Positions 27,496 through 38,136 of a stretch of 64,000 nucleotides of DNA are shown here, in pieces; within the stretch, counting starts at the first letter, position 1, and each line of letters opens with the position of its first letter. The stretch is from assembly GCF_023283895.1 (NCBI RefSeq), contig NZ_JAKILB010000001.1, positions 186,001 through 250,000 of the forward strand. The letters run 5' to 3'. This stretch comes from Shewanella pneumatophori (GTDB lineage: Bacteria > Pseudomonadota > Gammaproteobacteria > Enterobacterales > Shewanellaceae). The position numbers were made by a program, and so were the translations under genes. The notes beneath the pieces are model-generated. The model ran no database searches. It saw only the letters and a program-made list of their open reading frames with translations, and was not told the origin of the DNA.

Positions 27496-27523
27496 AAGAG
27501 GAGCTTAGGCTCCTCTTTTTTTA
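27496..27523 (+). terminator. Terminator after the RND cassette
   Basis: AAGAGGAGC-TTAG-GCTCCTCTT stem followed by a T-run; ends the DUF1302-DUF1329-YCF48-RND unit. Confidence 0.92.
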
Positions 27524-27654
27524 TGCATAAAAACACGTAATTGGCGATTGTTCTCGCAACTTTGCAAAATAAATCGTTTAAAAGGCCGCCACAATGAGGA
27601 TGTACCACTAAAATAGTTCTCGAAATGTTGCGAATTTAGTAATAGACTGCGGCT

Positions 27655-27670
27655 TATGACCTAGGTCACA
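27655..27670 (+). promoter_or_regulatory. CRP-like site upstream of the NAD-glutamate dehydrogenase
   Basis: TATGA-CCTAGG-TCACA fits the CRP pattern TGTGA-N6-TCACA with one mismatch, and its core TGACCTAGGTCA (27657-27668) is a perfect 12-bp palindrome. It ends 77 bp before the start codon, a distance compatible with activation. Another palindrome-binding regulator is possible. Confidence 0.5.
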
Positions 27671-27747
27671 GAAATAGGCTCAGGTCGGTTTACGAAGCAT
27701 CCATAAAAATTAAAAAGCGCTGCCATAGCCCCTAAGGAAATAGCAAC

Positions 27748-30700
27748 ATGGCCTTGAAAGATGCAATGCCTTCAGTACTGCTCGAAAATGTAGTCAACCT
27801 AATTCACGCTAAAGTACCCAATTCACAAGCAAAACAAGTAGAACAATTCGCAACTTGCCTTTATGCGCACATGTCGAAAGACGACCTCAATGCGCGCAAT
27901 GATAGCGATCTCTACGGTGCGGTGTTAAGCCAGTGGAATGCACTTAATAAGACCTCCGTCGGGGAAGGTCACATTAAAGTGTTTAATCCAAGTCAGTCTA
28001 AGCATGGCTGGCAGTCAAGCCATTCAATTATTGAAATTATTCAACCGGATATGCCATTTTTAGTCGACTCTGTCGGCATGGCGCTTAACCGCCTTGGCAT
28101 TACTGCACACATGATGCTGCACACGCCTATGGCGATTGAACGCGAAAATGGTGCAGTAACTCATGTTAGTTACAGCTCAGATGAGCAATGCAATGCCACT
28201 AAAGTTGCAGTTTTCTTGATTGAAATTGACAGACAAAGCAGCGATGCAGATATCAAAACCCTTACCAAAGAAATTGAATCAGTCATTGCCGATGTTGCAG
28301 CTGCAGTAAATGACTGGGAAGCAATGTCGCTCAAGCTTGGTGAAACTATCGCAGAGCTTGAAAACCGTCCTTATCCAGGTACTAAAGAAGAGCTAAGCGA
28401 AGCTAAGAACTTCCTTTCCTACCTTAATGACCATCACCTTACCTTACTAGGCTACCGCCGTTATGACTTGCATAAAGTCGAAGGTGATCTAGAGCTCGTT
28501 GCTGATAAGTCAACCAGCTTGGGCTTAATGACCAAGTCAGCAAAAGCAAAAACAGAAACCGGGTTATTGCTGTCTAACTTTTCAGAAAGTGCCCGCAAAG
28601 AAGCACTTGATACTAGCTTGTTAGTATTGACCAAGAGCAGCGAAAAAAGCCGTGTTCACCGTCCTGCATATGTAGATTATATCGGTGTAAAACGCTTTGA
28701 CGAGCAAGGTAATGTGATTGGTGAAGATCGATTTATCGGTCTTTATGCATCAAACCTTTACAACCGCAGCCCACGCGAAATCCCATTATTAGCGCAAAAA
28801 GTGCAAAGAGTATTAGACAATTCAGGTCTAGCACCACGCTCTCATGATTACAAAGCGTTAATGCACATTCTAGAAACCTTGCCACGTGATGAGCTTATCC
28901 AAGCAAGTGTTGAGCAGCTTGCCTCAATTGCGCACGGCGTACTTGAGATGCAAGACCGCGATAAACTAAAACTGTTTGTTCGTAAAGATGGTTTTGGTCG
29001 TTTCTTCTCATGCTTAGTTTATGTATCGAAAGATCGCTACAACACTAAGTTACGTGAAGACACGCAACGAATTTTAGCGCAACACTTTGGTAGCAGCGAA
29101 GACGTTGAGTTTACCACTTATTTCTCAGAATCAACTTTGGCGCGTACCCATTACATTATCAAAGTTGACAATAATAATATGGATGTCGATGTGGCAGCGA
29201 TTGAGAATAATTTGACTGAAGCAGCCCGCTCATGGGAAGACAAACTCGCAAGCGCGGTGATCAGTGCTCAAGGTGAAGAGTTGGGTAACAGCTTAATTAA
29301 GCGTTACGTTGATGCTTTCCCGCGTAGTTATAAAGAAGATGTATTACCAAGCTCATCAGTTGTTGATATTCAGCACCTTGAAGAACTGGATGATGATCAT
29401 AAGCTGGGAATGCTCTTTTATCAGCCGCAAGAAACGGCGTTAAATGATAATAAAGTTCGCTTAAAGCTGTTCCATAAAGATGAGCCTATCCATCTTTCAG
29501 ACGTGTTACCTATGCTGGAAAACTTCGGTCTTCGCGTAATTAACGAAAGACCTTATGAAGTTAAGACGGTAGACGGCGCGACGTATTGGATTTTAGATTT
29601 CTTGATGACAACTCAAAATGTTGCCACAGATGATCTTGCCGATAGCCAAGAGCGTTTCCAAACTGCACTATCTCAAGTGTGGAAAAAAGAACTTGAAGAT
29701 GATGGCTTTAACCGTTTGGTACTGGCTACGGGCTTAACTGGTCGCGAAGTATCGGTACTGCGTGCTTATGCTAAATATATGCGTCAAATCGACTCAACAT
29801 TTAGCCAAGCGTATATTGAGGAAACTTTCTCAAGCTATCCACAAATTGCTGATCTACTTGTTAAAATGTATATCCGTAAATTCAACCCTAAGTTGAAAAC
29901 GCGTACATTGAACAAGTTTATTGAGCAAATTGATCTGCGCTTAGAAGATGTATCAAGCCTTGATGATGACCGCATTATTCGTCGTTACCTTGACCTAATT
30001 AATGCAACTAGCCGAACTAACTTCTATCAAGTTTTAGAGTCTGGTTTACCTAAGTCATATATCTCGTTCAAGTTTGAACCAAACTTGATCCCAGAGATGC
30101 CGAAGCCACTACCAAAGTATGAAATCTTTGTTTATTCACCTCGGGTTGAAGGTGTGCACCTTCGTGGTGGTAAAGTGGCTCGTGGTGGTTTGCGTTGGTC
30201 TGATCGCCGTGAAGACTTCCGTACCGAAGTGCTTGGTCTTGTAAAAGCACAGCAAGTAAAAAATACAGTAATTGTTCCTGTGGGCGCTAAAGGTGGCTTT
30301 GTTTGTAAGCAGCTTCCTACCGATGGCAACCGAGAAGCATTTTTCGCTGAAGGCCAAGAATGTTATCGCTTATTTATTCGTGGTTTACTTGATATCAGTG
30401 ACAACATTATTAATGGTGATGTTGTACCGCCTGAAAATGTTGTTCGTCACGATGAAGACGACCCGTACTTAGTTGTAGCAGCAGATAAAGGCACCGCAAC
30501 ATTCTCTGATATCGCTAACGAAATTGCTATTGAGTATAACTTCTGGCTAGGTGATGCGTTTGCATCTGGCGGTAGTAACGGTTATGACCATAAGAAAATG
30601 GGTATTACAGCCCGTGGTGCATGGGAATCTGTTAAACGTCACTTCCGTGAAATGGGCGTAAACTGCCAAACTACCGATTTTACTTGTTTAGCTATTGGCG

Positions 30701-32592
30701 ATATGGCCGGTGACGTATTTGGTAATGGTATGTTGCTTTCAAAGCACACGCGCTTAGTCGCAGCCTTTAACCATATGCATATCTTTATTGACCCGAATCC
30801 TGACGCTGCGACTAGTTATGTAGAGCGTGAGCGTTTATTTGCACTGCCACGTTCAAGTTGGGAAGATTACAATAAAGAGCTTATTTCGAAAGGTGGTGGC
30901 ATATTCTTGCGTTCAGCTAAGTCTATTCCATTGTCTGCTGAAATGAAGAAGATGCTAGGTAGCCAAAAAGCGTCAATGACACCGTTAGAACTCCTAAAAG
31001 AGCTACTTAAAATGCAAGTAGATCTGATCTGGAACGGTGGTATTGGTACTTATGTTAAAGCGAACACCGAGTCTCATGCAGAAGTGGGTGACCGTGCTAA
31101 CGATGCTATTCGTGTAAACGGTAACGAAGTTCAAGCCAAGATTATTGGCGAAGGTGGTAACTTAGGTTGTACTCAGTTAGGTCGTATTGAATACTGCGCT
31201 AACGGCGGCCGTATGAATACTGATTTCGTTGACAACGTTGGTGGCGTAGATTGCTCTGATAACGAAGTTAACATCAAGATCTTATTAAACGCTTTAGTCG
31301 CCGACGGTGAGATGACGGTTAAACAGCGTAACCGTTTGCTTGAAGATATGACTGATGAAGTGAGTCGTATTGTACTGCAAGATTGTAAAGATCAAACTCG
31401 CTCAATCTCGATTACTCAGGTTCGTGGCGCCGAGCAGCTTAAAGAACAGATCCGCTTTATCCATTATCTTGAAAAAGAAGGTAAATTGGACCGAGCGCTT
31501 GAGTTCTTGCCAAATGAAGATGAATTGGCAGATCGTTTAGTTAATGGTAAGTCGTTAACTCGTCCTGAGCTTTCAGTGTTGGTTGCTTACGCAAAAATGA
31601 TCTTGAAAGAGCAGCTTGTGACTTCTGAAATTACAGAAGATAGCTTTTTGAGTCAGTTGCTTGTTGAGTACTTCCCTAAGCAATTGCAAGAAAAGTACGC
31701 TGCAAATATGGCACAGCATCCTCTAAGAGGTGAAATTATTGCTACATCTTTGGCTAATGAATTAGTCAATGATATGGGACTTAATTTCGTGCAACGTATG
31801 CAAGATGAGACAGGTGCCTCAGTAGCGGAAGCTGCAATTTGTTATACTATGGCTCGCGAAGTATTTGGTTTAGCTGATTTAACTAAATCTATAACAGATT
31901 TGAATGGCGTAATACCAGCTGTAGTACAATGTGAAATGTTGCATCAATTACGTCGCAACATTCGACGCGCGAGCCGATGGTTCCTACGTCATCGCAATCG
32001 CAACTTGAATATCGAGCAAACTATTGCCTTCTTCAAGCCTGTATTTGATGAATTGAAACAAAGTGTTCATCAGTACATGGTGAGTGAAGAGGTCGAAGGT
32101 ATTCGAGCTGAGTCGAACGCATTGATAAAAGAGGGTGTACCTGAAGACGTGGCTATGGTTGTAGCGAACGTTAGCACTCTGTTCTCAGCATTAGATATTG
32201 CTCAAATTTGTGAATCTGAGAGCAAGCCAGTTCCATTAGTTGCCGAAACCTACTTTAAGCTAGGCGCGAGTGTAGACTTACACTGGTTCCTAGAACAAAT
32301 TAGCGCGCAACCGGTAACTAACCATTGGCAAGCACTCGCAAGAGCAGCCTTTAGAGAAGAGCTTGATTGGCAGCAGCGGTCACTAAGTTCTGTTGTATTA
32401 AGAACTTGCACTGAAAGCTGTGATGCTAATAAGATCATCTCAGAGTGGATTGAGTCAAATCAAAGCTTGTTGGAACGTTGGTTCCACATGCTATCTGACT
32501 TCAAGACTTCGCAAAGCCACGAGTTTGCAAAGTTCTCTGTAGCCTTACGTGAACTTAATCTTTTGATCCTTCATTGTGAAGGGCAGAAGTAA
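27748..32592 (+). CDS. gdhB: NAD-dependent glutamate dehydrogenase, large 180-kDa type
   Basis: Catabolic NAD-specific glutamate dehydrogenase (L-GDH180 class, like Pseudomonas aeruginosa GdhB), converting glutamate to 2-oxoglutarate and ammonia. It has 1614 residues, uninterrupted. The N-terminal half contains ACT-like regulatory segments. The catalytic part lies at about residues 780-1190, with LRGGKVARGGLRWSDRREDFRTEVLGL, VKNTVIVPVGAKGGFVCK, and the nucleotide-binding segment with GDMAGDVFGNGMLLS and IGEGGNLGCTQLGR. The C-terminal helical domain follows. AAGGAAA precedes the ATG and a terminator follows the stop. The symbol is taken from Pseudomonas. Confidence 0.95.
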   Translation: MALKDAMPSVLLENVVNLIHAKVPNSQAKQVEQFATCLYAHMSKDDLNARNDSDLYGAVLSQWNALNKTSVGEGHIKVFNPSQSKHGWQSSHSIIEIIQPDMPFLVDSVGMALNRLGITAHMMLHTPMAIERENGAVTHVSYSSDEQCNATKVAVFLIEIDRQSSDADIKTLTKEIESVIADVAAAVNDWEAMSLKLGETIAELENRPYPGTKEELSEAKNFLSYLNDHHLTLLGYRRYDLHKVEGDLELVADKSTSLGLMTKSAKAKTETGLLLSNFSESARKEALDTSLLVLTKSSEKSRVHRPAYVDYIGVKRFDEQGNVIGEDRFIGLYASNLYNRSPREIPLLAQKVQRVLDNSGLAPRSHDYKALMHILETLPRDELIQASVEQLASIAHGVLEMQDRDKLKLFVRKDGFGRFFSCLVYVSKDRYNTKLREDTQRILAQHFGSSEDVEFTTYFSESTLARTHYIIKVDNNNMDVDVAAIENNLTEAARSWEDKLASAVISAQGEELGNSLIKRYVDAFPRSYKEDVLPSSSVVDIQHLEELDDDHKLGMLFYQPQETALNDNKVRLKLFHKDEPIHLSDVLPMLENFGLRVINERPYEVKTVDGATYWILDFLMTTQNVATDDLADSQERFQTALSQVWKKELEDDGFNRLVLATGLTGREVSVLRAYAKYMRQIDSTFSQAYIEETFSSYPQIADLLVKMYIRKFNPKLKTRTLNKFIEQIDLRLEDVSSLDDDRIIRRYLDLINATSRTNFYQVLESGLPKSYISFKFEPNLIPEMPKPLPKYEIFVYSPRVEGVHLRGGKVARGGLRWSDRREDFRTEVLGLVKAQQVKNTVIVPVGAKGGFVCKQLPTDGNREAFFAEGQECYRLFIRGLLDISDNIINGDVVPPENVVRHDEDDPYLVVAADKGTATFSDIANEIAIEYNFWLGDAFASGGSNGYDHKKMGITARGAWESVKRHFREMGVNCQTTDFTCLAIGDMAGDVFGNGMLLSKHTRLVAAFNHMHIFIDPNPDAATSYVERERLFALPRSSWEDYNKELISKGGGIFLRSAKSIPLSAEMKKMLGSQKASMTPLELLKELLKMQVDLIWNGGIGTYVKANTESHAEVGDRANDAIRVNGNEVQAKIIGEGGNLGCTQLGRIEYCANGGRMNTDFVDNVGGVDCSDNEVNIKILLNALVADGEMTVKQRNRLLEDMTDEVSRIVLQDCKDQTRSISITQVRGAEQLKEQIRFIHYLEKEGKLDRALEFLPNEDELADRLVNGKSLTRPELSVLVAYAKMILKEQLVTSEITEDSFLSQLLVEYFPKQLQEKYAANMAQHPLRGEIIATSLANELVNDMGLNFVQRMQDETGASVAEAAICYTMAREVFGLADLTKSITDLNGVIPAVVQCEMLHQLRRNIRRASRWFLRHRNRNLNIEQTIAFFKPVFDELKQSVHQYMVSEEVEGIRAESNALIKEGVPEDVAMVVANVSTLFSALDIAQICESESKPVPLVAETYFKLGASVDLHWFLEQISAQPVTNHWQALARAAFREELDWQQRSLSSVVLRTCTESCDANKIISEWIESNQSLLERWFHMLSDFKTSQSHEFAKFSVALRELNLLILHCEGQK

Positions 32593-32608
32593 TCTGATTT
32601 AAATCAGA

Positions 32609-32636
32609 AGCCCTGGCAAATGCCGGGGCTTTTTTC
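32609..32636 (+). terminator. Terminator after the glutamate dehydrogenase
   Basis: AGCCCTGGC/GCCGGGGCT stem with one T:G pair followed by TTTTTT, located 17 bp after the stop codon and just before the pyrD ribosome site. Confidence 0.88.
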
Positions 32637-32651
32637 GGTCTAGGAGAAAAC

Positions 32652-33671
32652 ATGTTTTATAAAATCGCACAAAAGTTCATGTTTCAGATGGATCCAGAAC
32701 TAGCGCATAATTTTGCTATGGGCAGTTTAAAGTCTACTGGTAATTCGCCTCTAAATTGCTTTTATGCGCAAAATATTAAGCCAGCCCCTGTTACTATGAT
32801 GGGACTGACTTTTCCTAATCCTGTGGGTTTAGCTGCGGGCATGGATAAAGACGGTGAATGTATCGATGCATTCCATGCTATGGGTTTTGGTCATATTGAA
32901 GTGGGAACGGTAACGCCACGTCCACAACCAGGTAATGATCAACCACGTTGTTTTAGATTAAAGCCAGCTAAAGCGATTATTAACCGCATGGGTTTTAACA
33001 ACAAAGGTGTTGATAACCTAGTTGAAAACCTAAAAGCAGTTAAATCAAATGCTATGGTTGGTGTTAACATTGGTAAGAACAAAGATACACCGGTAGAGCA
33101 AGGTAAAGAAGATTACTTGATCTGTATGGATAAAGTTTATCAGTATGCTGCTTATATCGCAGTCAATATTTCCTCACCAAATACTCCTGGTTTACGTACA
33201 CTGCAATATGGCGATCTTTTAGATGATCTTCTTGGATCACTAAAAGCAAAACAAAAAGAACTTGCAGAAAAGCACGGTAAGTATGTACCTATTGCATTAA
33301 AAATTGCACCGGACTTATCAAGCGAAGAGATTGAAAAGATTGCTCAGGCATTAATCAAAAGTGAGTTTGATGCAGCGATTGCAACCAATACAACCTTAAC
33401 TCGTGATGGCGTAAGTGGATTACTAAACGCTAACGAAGCTGGTGGCCTAAGTGGTAAGCCACTGAATTCATTATCAACAGTTGTTATTAAGCAGTTAGCT
33501 GATTGCTTACAAGGTAAATTACCTATTATTGGTGTGGGCGGAATTAACGCTGCTGAAGATGCACTTGATAAGTTAGATGCTGGCGCTGAAATGGTACAAA
33601 TTTATACTGGTTTTATTTATCAAGGTCCGAAATTAATTAAAGATATTGTTGAAGCATACCGTATTAAATAA
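32652..33671 (+). CDS. pyrD: Dihydroorotate dehydrogenase (quinone), class 2
   Basis: Membrane-associated FMN enzyme of pyrimidine biosynthesis that oxidises dihydroorotate to orotate with quinone. The class 2 N-terminal helix ([23 protein letters not shown]) that binds the membrane is present. Catalytic segments include [45 protein letters not shown] with the catalytic Ser, and the FMN phosphate site [19 protein letters not shown]. Its 339 residues match E. coli (336). zapC follows, as in E. coli. Confidence 0.97.
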   Translation: MFYKIAQKFMFQMDPELAHNFAMGSLKSTGNSPLNCFYAQNIKPAPVTMMGLTFPNPVGLAAGMDKDGECIDAFHAMGFGHIEVGTVTPRPQPGNDQPRCFRLKPAKAIINRMGFNNKGVDNLVENLKAVKSNAMVGVNIGKNKDTPVEQGKEDYLICMDKVYQYAAYIAVNISSPNTPGLRTLQYGDLLDDLLGSLKAKQKELAEKHGKYVPIALKIAPDLSSEEIEKIAQALIKSEFDAAIATNTTLTRDGVSGLLNANEAGGLSGKPLNSLSTVVIKQLADCLQGKLPIIGVGGINAAEDALDKLDAGAEMVQIYTGFIYQGPKLIKDIVEAYRIK

Positions 33672-33704
33672 TTAATGTAGATCGAATAATAATTATTAGA
33701 TCGG

Positions 33705-33750
33705 AAAACGATCATTTAGATCTTAATTTGGATCTTAATGATCGTTTTTA
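33705..33750 (+). terminator. Terminator after pyrD
   Basis: Twelve-base-pair stem AAAACGATCATT/AATGATCGTTTT with an AT-rich loop containing GATCTTA, followed by TTTTTA. The surrounding 90 bp hold several GATC (Dam-type) tetramers. Confidence 0.75.
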
Positions 33751-33845
33751 TTTATTAACGATCATAAATATAGAATTTAAATTTATTTTGATATTGATGA
33801 AATAATCATCTATTATCCGATTATATTAAAATAAAGGTAAACGTT

Positions 33846-34382
33846 ATGTTATTAATGCCAAAAAGGGATTGGCAATGGGGATATAATGAGAAACATGCAG
33901 TATTAAGTGTTTCGTTAGGGGACGATATGGAGTTTTTGTCGCCTTATGGATTAAAGACCCTAATACCAGATGCCAAACAGCCATTAGAATTTAGTGTTGA
34001 ACATGCTAAGTTTTATATTGATTTGGTTGACCGTTTATCAAAGTCACTTTCTTTAAATGATGCGCTGATTGTACAGATTGCTCTTAATGCAACGGCTGCA
34101 CATTTTCTATTAAAACCTCAAATGCCAAAATCTTGGTTTTTTAAGGTTTCTCATCAATGCGTTTATAGCGAAGTCGGTAAGTTATTACAACTGACAACCA
34201 ACGAACATTCGGTACTTGCTCTTGTAATCGAGTCGGGCCTGCAAGCATCCTTAATGATGATTATGTCTGCAGAATGCCGATTAACGGATGTTAAATCGCT
34301 AACGCAATTTGAGACGATTAAAGTTATGAACGATAGGTTAGGGCCTTTACCTGTCGGTACTAGACAAGTTAACGCAGCTTAA
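33846..34382 (+). CDS. zapC: Cell division protein ZapC
   Basis: Cytosolic FtsZ-associated protein that promotes lateral bundling of FtsZ protofilaments in the Z-ring. The 178-residue protein matches E. coli ZapC (180) in length and in the segments DWQWGYNEKHAVLSVSLGDDMEF, LKPQMPKSWFFKVSH and TIKVMNDRLGPL near the end. It lies 174 bp after pyrD, beyond that gene's terminator; the pyrD-zapC order is the same as in enteric bacteria. Confidence 0.9.
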   Translation: MLLMPKRDWQWGYNEKHAVLSVSLGDDMEFLSPYGLKTLIPDAKQPLEFSVEHAKFYIDLVDRLSKSLSLNDALIVQIALNATAAHFLLKPQMPKSWFFKVSHQCVYSEVGKLLQLTTNEHSVLALVIESGLQASLMMIMSAECRLTDVKSLTQFETIKVMNDRLGPLPVGTRQVNAA

Positions 34383-34696
34383 GATTTACCCTTATTCTTA
34401 ATTGTCAGCAAAATGATGCTACTTTCGTTGAGCTTTTATTTATGAAGCTGGCGTTTGTATTACTATTCCCCTAATTAAGCCAATTATCTCGTTTTCTTTA
34501 TTCGATGCTTATCTTTTAGCTAAATTTACTTCTACTAAATACCAAGTCTGTATTTAAAGGATATTTGCTCGGTTATAGTGCTAAATTGAACTGCTATTTT
34601 AGCTTTACCTATTTTTATTAACTGTGAATTGAGCTTGATTATTTAATGATGAGGTGTTGCTTAAGGTTACAGTCAACACCTCTCTATCAACTCTTT
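34383..34696. other. Gap between zapC and the cyclophilin gene
   Basis: No gene or RNA is recognised in this AT-rich convergent gap, apart from the hairpin listed at 34651-34682. Confidence 0.5.
34651..34682 (-). terminator. Hairpin after the cyclophilin gene
   Basis: Arms GAGGTGTTG (34651-34659) and CAACACCTC (34674-34682) make a 9-bp stem just past the reverse gene's stop. The T-tract is poor (CATCATTAAAT), so termination strength is uncertain. Confidence 0.5.
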
Positions 34697-35302
34697 TTAG
34701 ACCGCAGGACAACTTGCTTCAGTCACCGAGTTAATGACAACTTCGTTTACTGGAACTTCACTACCGTCAACAGTATCCACAATATTGATTTGGTCGACAA
34801 TCTCGATCCCTTCGACGACTTTTCCAAATACGGCGTAGCCATAGCTTGAACTTGACGCATCTAGCTGTGGATTATCTAACACATTGATAAAGAATTGTGA
34901 TGTTGCCGAATTAGGGTTACTTGTGCGTGCCATTGCAATTGTACCGCGCTCGTTACTGATCCCAACATCAGCTTCAATAACAATCGGATCATTGCCGGGT
35001 TTAGCAACCATACCGGTTGTAAATCCGCCACCTTGAATTACAAAATTGTGGGCTACACGATGAAATAGCGTACCGCCATAAAAGCCATCATCGACGTAAC
35101 CTTTGAAGTTTTTACCTGTAATTGGCATGTTGGTTAAATCTATTGCCAAGGTAATTTCACCCATATTGGTTGCCATTGAATAACAAGCATCGGCTTGTAA
35201 GTCGGGTATTTCTTTAGGGGGAGTAATATCTGCACTGTCGCTATCACTGCCGCCACATGCAGCTAAACCTAGACAAAGAAAAGCGGGTAGGAGTTTATTC
35301 AT
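34697..35302 (-). CDS. Cyclophilin-type peptidyl-prolyl isomerase lipoprotein
   Basis: Predicted lipoprotein of 201 residues with a type II signal peptide and lipobox LAAC (Cys16), followed by a Ser/Asp-rich tether and a cyclophilin domain. Family blocks include NMGEITLAIDLTNMPITGKNFKGYVDDGFYGGTLFHRVAHNFVIQGGGF and SATSQFFINVLDNPQLD, with the FHR and Q residues of the active site in place. It probably catalyses proline isomerisation in the periplasm, membrane-anchored. E. coli PpiA is a soluble relative. Residues after the Cys are Gly-Gly-Ser, not Asp at +2, so Lol sorting to the outer membrane is likely. Confidence 0.9.
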   Translation of the reverse strand: MNKLLPAFLCLGLAACGGSDSDSADITPPKEIPDLQADACYSMATNMGEITLAIDLTNMPITGKNFKGYVDDGFYGGTLFHRVAHNFVIQGGGFTTGMVAKPGNDPIVIEADVGISNERGTIAMARTSNPNSATSQFFINVLDNPQLDASSSSYGYAVFGKVVEGIEIVDQINIVDTVDGSEVPVNEVVINSVTEASCPAV

Positions 35303-36000
35303 TTTATTCTCACTTCATACAGTCATGCTTTGTTGCATAAGTGTTTTGCGTTGTTATTTTTGTGTGAAGTTGAGTTTATTGATTTAAGCCATTAGATCAA
35401 TGCTATAGATAAAATCGATACAAAGTGTCGCATTTTAAGTAAGTGGCACGTAATGAAATTGTTGGTGCTGTGTTGTTTGATATTATTGGCGGGATGTGGC
35501 TGTTTACTATTGTTTATCAGGTTATTAGCTTATTTTATCGGAGTGAATAGCCTTTTATCTTGATTTACATGCGTAGGGATTCGCTGCAATTGACCGGTAA
35601 ACATAGAGAAACATGTAGATGAAAGCGGTGGTAATAGCCAGATATGCCATTTTGGTTAAAGAGGTTTATCTTATTGATATGTATAGGGATGCACTGCGCT
35701 TTTGTTGAAGGCTGATGTTAAAGACAGATAATGCAAAATGAGTATCGGGAGTTGGGTTGCAGTGGCTAGATAGAATAGCCTGCCAGGCGAGTAAACTATG
35801 GGATCGGCGCATTACTAACGTTGTGTAATCAATAATAGATTTTTACTAAAAGTGCGCTTGATAATACTGCGATAGTGATTCAATTAGCGTTTTATTTGCA
35901 GTTCCACAGATTTAATGTTGCTTTGGCCAATAACTTTTATCATTTAAGCCCGCTAACAGGTATAATACCGAACTAATTTTTACTGTGTGTCGACTAAACA
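35303..36000. other. Gene-poor gap before rlmL
   Basis: About 700 bp with only one possible small gene (35453-35563). Two related short segments, around 35568-35593 and 35676-35700, share the pattern ATGYRTAGGGATKC. No tRNA, terminator or clear promoter was recognised. Confidence 0.4.
35453..35563 (+). CDS. Possible 36-residue lipoprotein
   Basis: A short open frame starting ATGAAATTG encodes a peptide that begins MKLLVLCCLILLAGCGC and ends LLSstop. The first 15 residues look like a lipoprotein signal with lipobox LAGC, and the rest is hydrophobic (a second membrane-like stretch LLLFIRLLAYFIGV). The ribosome site is weak. It is not a recognised family and could be a chance frame; the signal-like composition is the only support. 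Confidence 0.3.
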   Translation: MKLLVLCCLILLAGCGCLLLFIRLLAYFIGVNSLLS

Positions 36001-38136
36001 ATGTTAAATTTTTTTGCTGCTGCTCCTCGGGGCTATGAATACGCGTTATCACTTGAACTCGCCGAGCTTGGCGCTACTGACATTAAAGAAAGTGTTGCTG
36101 GTGTATATTTCACCGCGCCTTTAGAGCTGGGATATCGTATTACCCTTTGGTCAAGACTTGCCAGCAGAATTATTTACGTTATTTATAAAGGCCCATGTGA
36201 ATCTCCGGAGCAGCTTTACAATGCGGCTTATGGTATTGACTGGCAAATGCAGTTTTCAAATCGCAGTACTTTTAGCATTGATTTTCACGGCTTGGGTGGC
36301 TTTATTAAGAACACTCAGTTTGGCGCGCTGAAAATTAAAGATGCTATTGTTGACCGTTTCCGCGATGATGATTTTAGTCGTCCAAATGTAGAACGTGTTG
36401 ATGCCGATTTCAGAATTGACGCGCACTTTAGACGTGGCGAAATCACAATTGGTTTTAACTTTTCTGGCCCAGCGTTACACAAACGTGGCTATCGCTCTAC
36501 AACGGGTGAGGCGCCACTAAAAGAAAACTTAGCTGCGAATATGTTAGTACGCAGTGGTTGGCAGAGTGCACCGTCTGATCTGCTTGATCCATTCTGTGGT
36601 AGTGGCACGATATTAATTGAAGCTGCCATGATTGCATGTGATATGGCGCCTGGTATTCACCGTGAGCGTTTTGGCTTTGAACATTGGTTACCGCATAACA
36701 AAAAAGTGTGGCAAGAACTATTAAACGAAGCGCAAGCGCGTGCTTCAATTGGTAAGACACGTTGTGAGCTTAAGTTTTATGGCTCTGATATCGATTCTCG
36801 CTTAGTAGCACTTGCTAAGCGCAATGCAGAAAATGCCGGTGTTTTGGATCTTATTGACTTCAGTGTTTGTAATGCACTTAACATTGAAGTACCAGAAACT
36901 GCTGGTTTCTTAATTTCAAACCCACCTTATGGTGAGCGTTTGGGTAACGTTACTTCATTACTGCAATTGTACTATCAGTTAGGCGATAAGTTTAAAGCTG
37001 AGTTTGGCGGTTGGAGCATAGCAATTCTTAATAGTGATATTGAGCTATTATCTGCATTAAAGCTTAAAGCTGATAAACAGATGAAGATGAATAACGGTGC
37101 GCTTGAATGTGCGTTTAACCTTTATACTGTTCATGCTGAAAATACCCGTCGAATCGACCCCGCGAATATCAAAGTTGAAGGTGATGTTAGTGATATCGCT
37201 GTGCCGTTTGCTAACCGTATTAAGAAGAACTTTAAGCAGTTAGAAAAATGGGCAAAGAAAGAGGGCGTAGATAGTTATCGCCTGTATGATGCCGATTTAC
37301 CAGAATATAATGTAGCTGTTGATAAGTATCTTGATTACGTTGTGATCCAAGAATACTCAGCGCCTGCACAAATCCCTGAAGCAGTGACTAAGCGCCGCTT
37401 AACTGATGTGCTAATTTCACTGCCAAGTGCCATTGGTATTGATCCGAACCATATTATTTTAAAGACTCGTGAGCGTAAAAAAGGCACGAATCAATATGAG
37501 AAGTTAGCTGCAAGTAAGCTTGAGTTAATCACTACCGAATATGGCGCTAAATTTAAGTTAAATCTAAAAGAATACCTTGATACAGGTTTATTCTTAGATC
37601 ATCGCTTAACGCGTAAGTTAGTTGGCGAGAAGTCAAAAGGCCGCAGTGTATGTAACTTATTCTCTTATACGGGTTCAGCTTCTGTGCACGCAGCATTAGG
37701 CGGCGCGACATCTGTTACGACAGTTGATATGTCAAATACCTATATAGACTGGGCGAAAGAGAACTTTGCATTAAATGGTTTAAATAGCGATAAATATCAA
37801 TTTGTTCAAGCGAACTGTTTACAGTGGATTAAACGTACTCACGACAGGTTTGACCTGATTTTTATCGATCCGCCAACCTTCTCAAACTCAAAAAGAATGG
37901 AAGATTCTTTTGATGTACAGCGTGATCACGTGGATATGCTTGGAGACATCTTTAAGCTATTAAATCCAGGTGGAGAGATTATTTTCTCAAATAATAAGCG
38001 CAAATTTAAAATGGAAATAGCTGATCTTGAAGCTAAAGGTATGTCTGTAAAGAATATCGACAACCAAACTTTACCGCTTGATTATAAACGTAATCCCCAC
38101 ATCCATAACACTTGGCTAATTACACATGCCAAGTAA
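36001..38136 (+). CDS. rlmL: Bifunctional 23S rRNA methyltransferase RlmKL
   Basis: Fusion enzyme that makes m2G2445 (RlmL half) and m7G2069 (RlmK half) in 23S rRNA. In order: an N-terminal THUMP region (about 45-155), the RlmL methyltransferase domain with [14 protein letters not shown] and the NPPYGERLG catalytic motif (about residue 306), and the RlmK domain from about residue 390 with [17 protein letters not shown] and [11 protein letters not shown] (about 622). Its 711 residues compare with 702 in E. coli. It overlaps the following glutaredoxin-like gene by 11 bp. Confidence 0.96.
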   Translation: MLNFFAAAPRGYEYALSLELAELGATDIKESVAGVYFTAPLELGYRITLWSRLASRIIYVIYKGPCESPEQLYNAAYGIDWQMQFSNRSTFSIDFHGLGGFIKNTQFGALKIKDAIVDRFRDDDFSRPNVERVDADFRIDAHFRRGEITIGFNFSGPALHKRGYRSTTGEAPLKENLAANMLVRSGWQSAPSDLLDPFCGSGTILIEAAMIACDMAPGIHRERFGFEHWLPHNKKVWQELLNEAQARASIGKTRCELKFYGSDIDSRLVALAKRNAENAGVLDLIDFSVCNALNIEVPETAGFLISNPPYGERLGNVTSLLQLYYQLGDKFKAEFGGWSIAILNSDIELLSALKLKADKQMKMNNGALECAFNLYTVHAENTRRIDPANIKVEGDVSDIAVPFANRIKKNFKQLEKWAKKEGVDSYRLYDADLPEYNVAVDKYLDYVVIQEYSAPAQIPEAVTKRRLTDVLISLPSAIGIDPNHIILKTRERKKGTNQYEKLAASKLELITTEYGAKFKLNLKEYLDTGLFLDHRLTRKLVGEKSKGRSVCNLFSYTGSASVHAALGGATSVTTVDMSNTYIDWAKENFALNGLNSDKYQFVQANCLQWIKRTHDRFDLIFIDPPTFSNSKRMEDSFDVQRDHVDMLGDIFKLLNPGGEIIFSNNKRKFKMEIADLEAKGMSVKNIDNQTLPLDYKRNPHIHNTWLITHAK

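Noticed and set aside
30068..30357. Three overlapping reverse frames inside the glutamate dehydrogenase gene
   Set aside because: They are shadows of a strongly conserved forward coding region and have no family similarity.
33672..33845. GATC-rich stretch after pyrD as a replication or Dam-controlled site
   Set aside because: The GATC tetramers are mostly part of the terminator hairpin, and no DnaA boxes or partners are seen.
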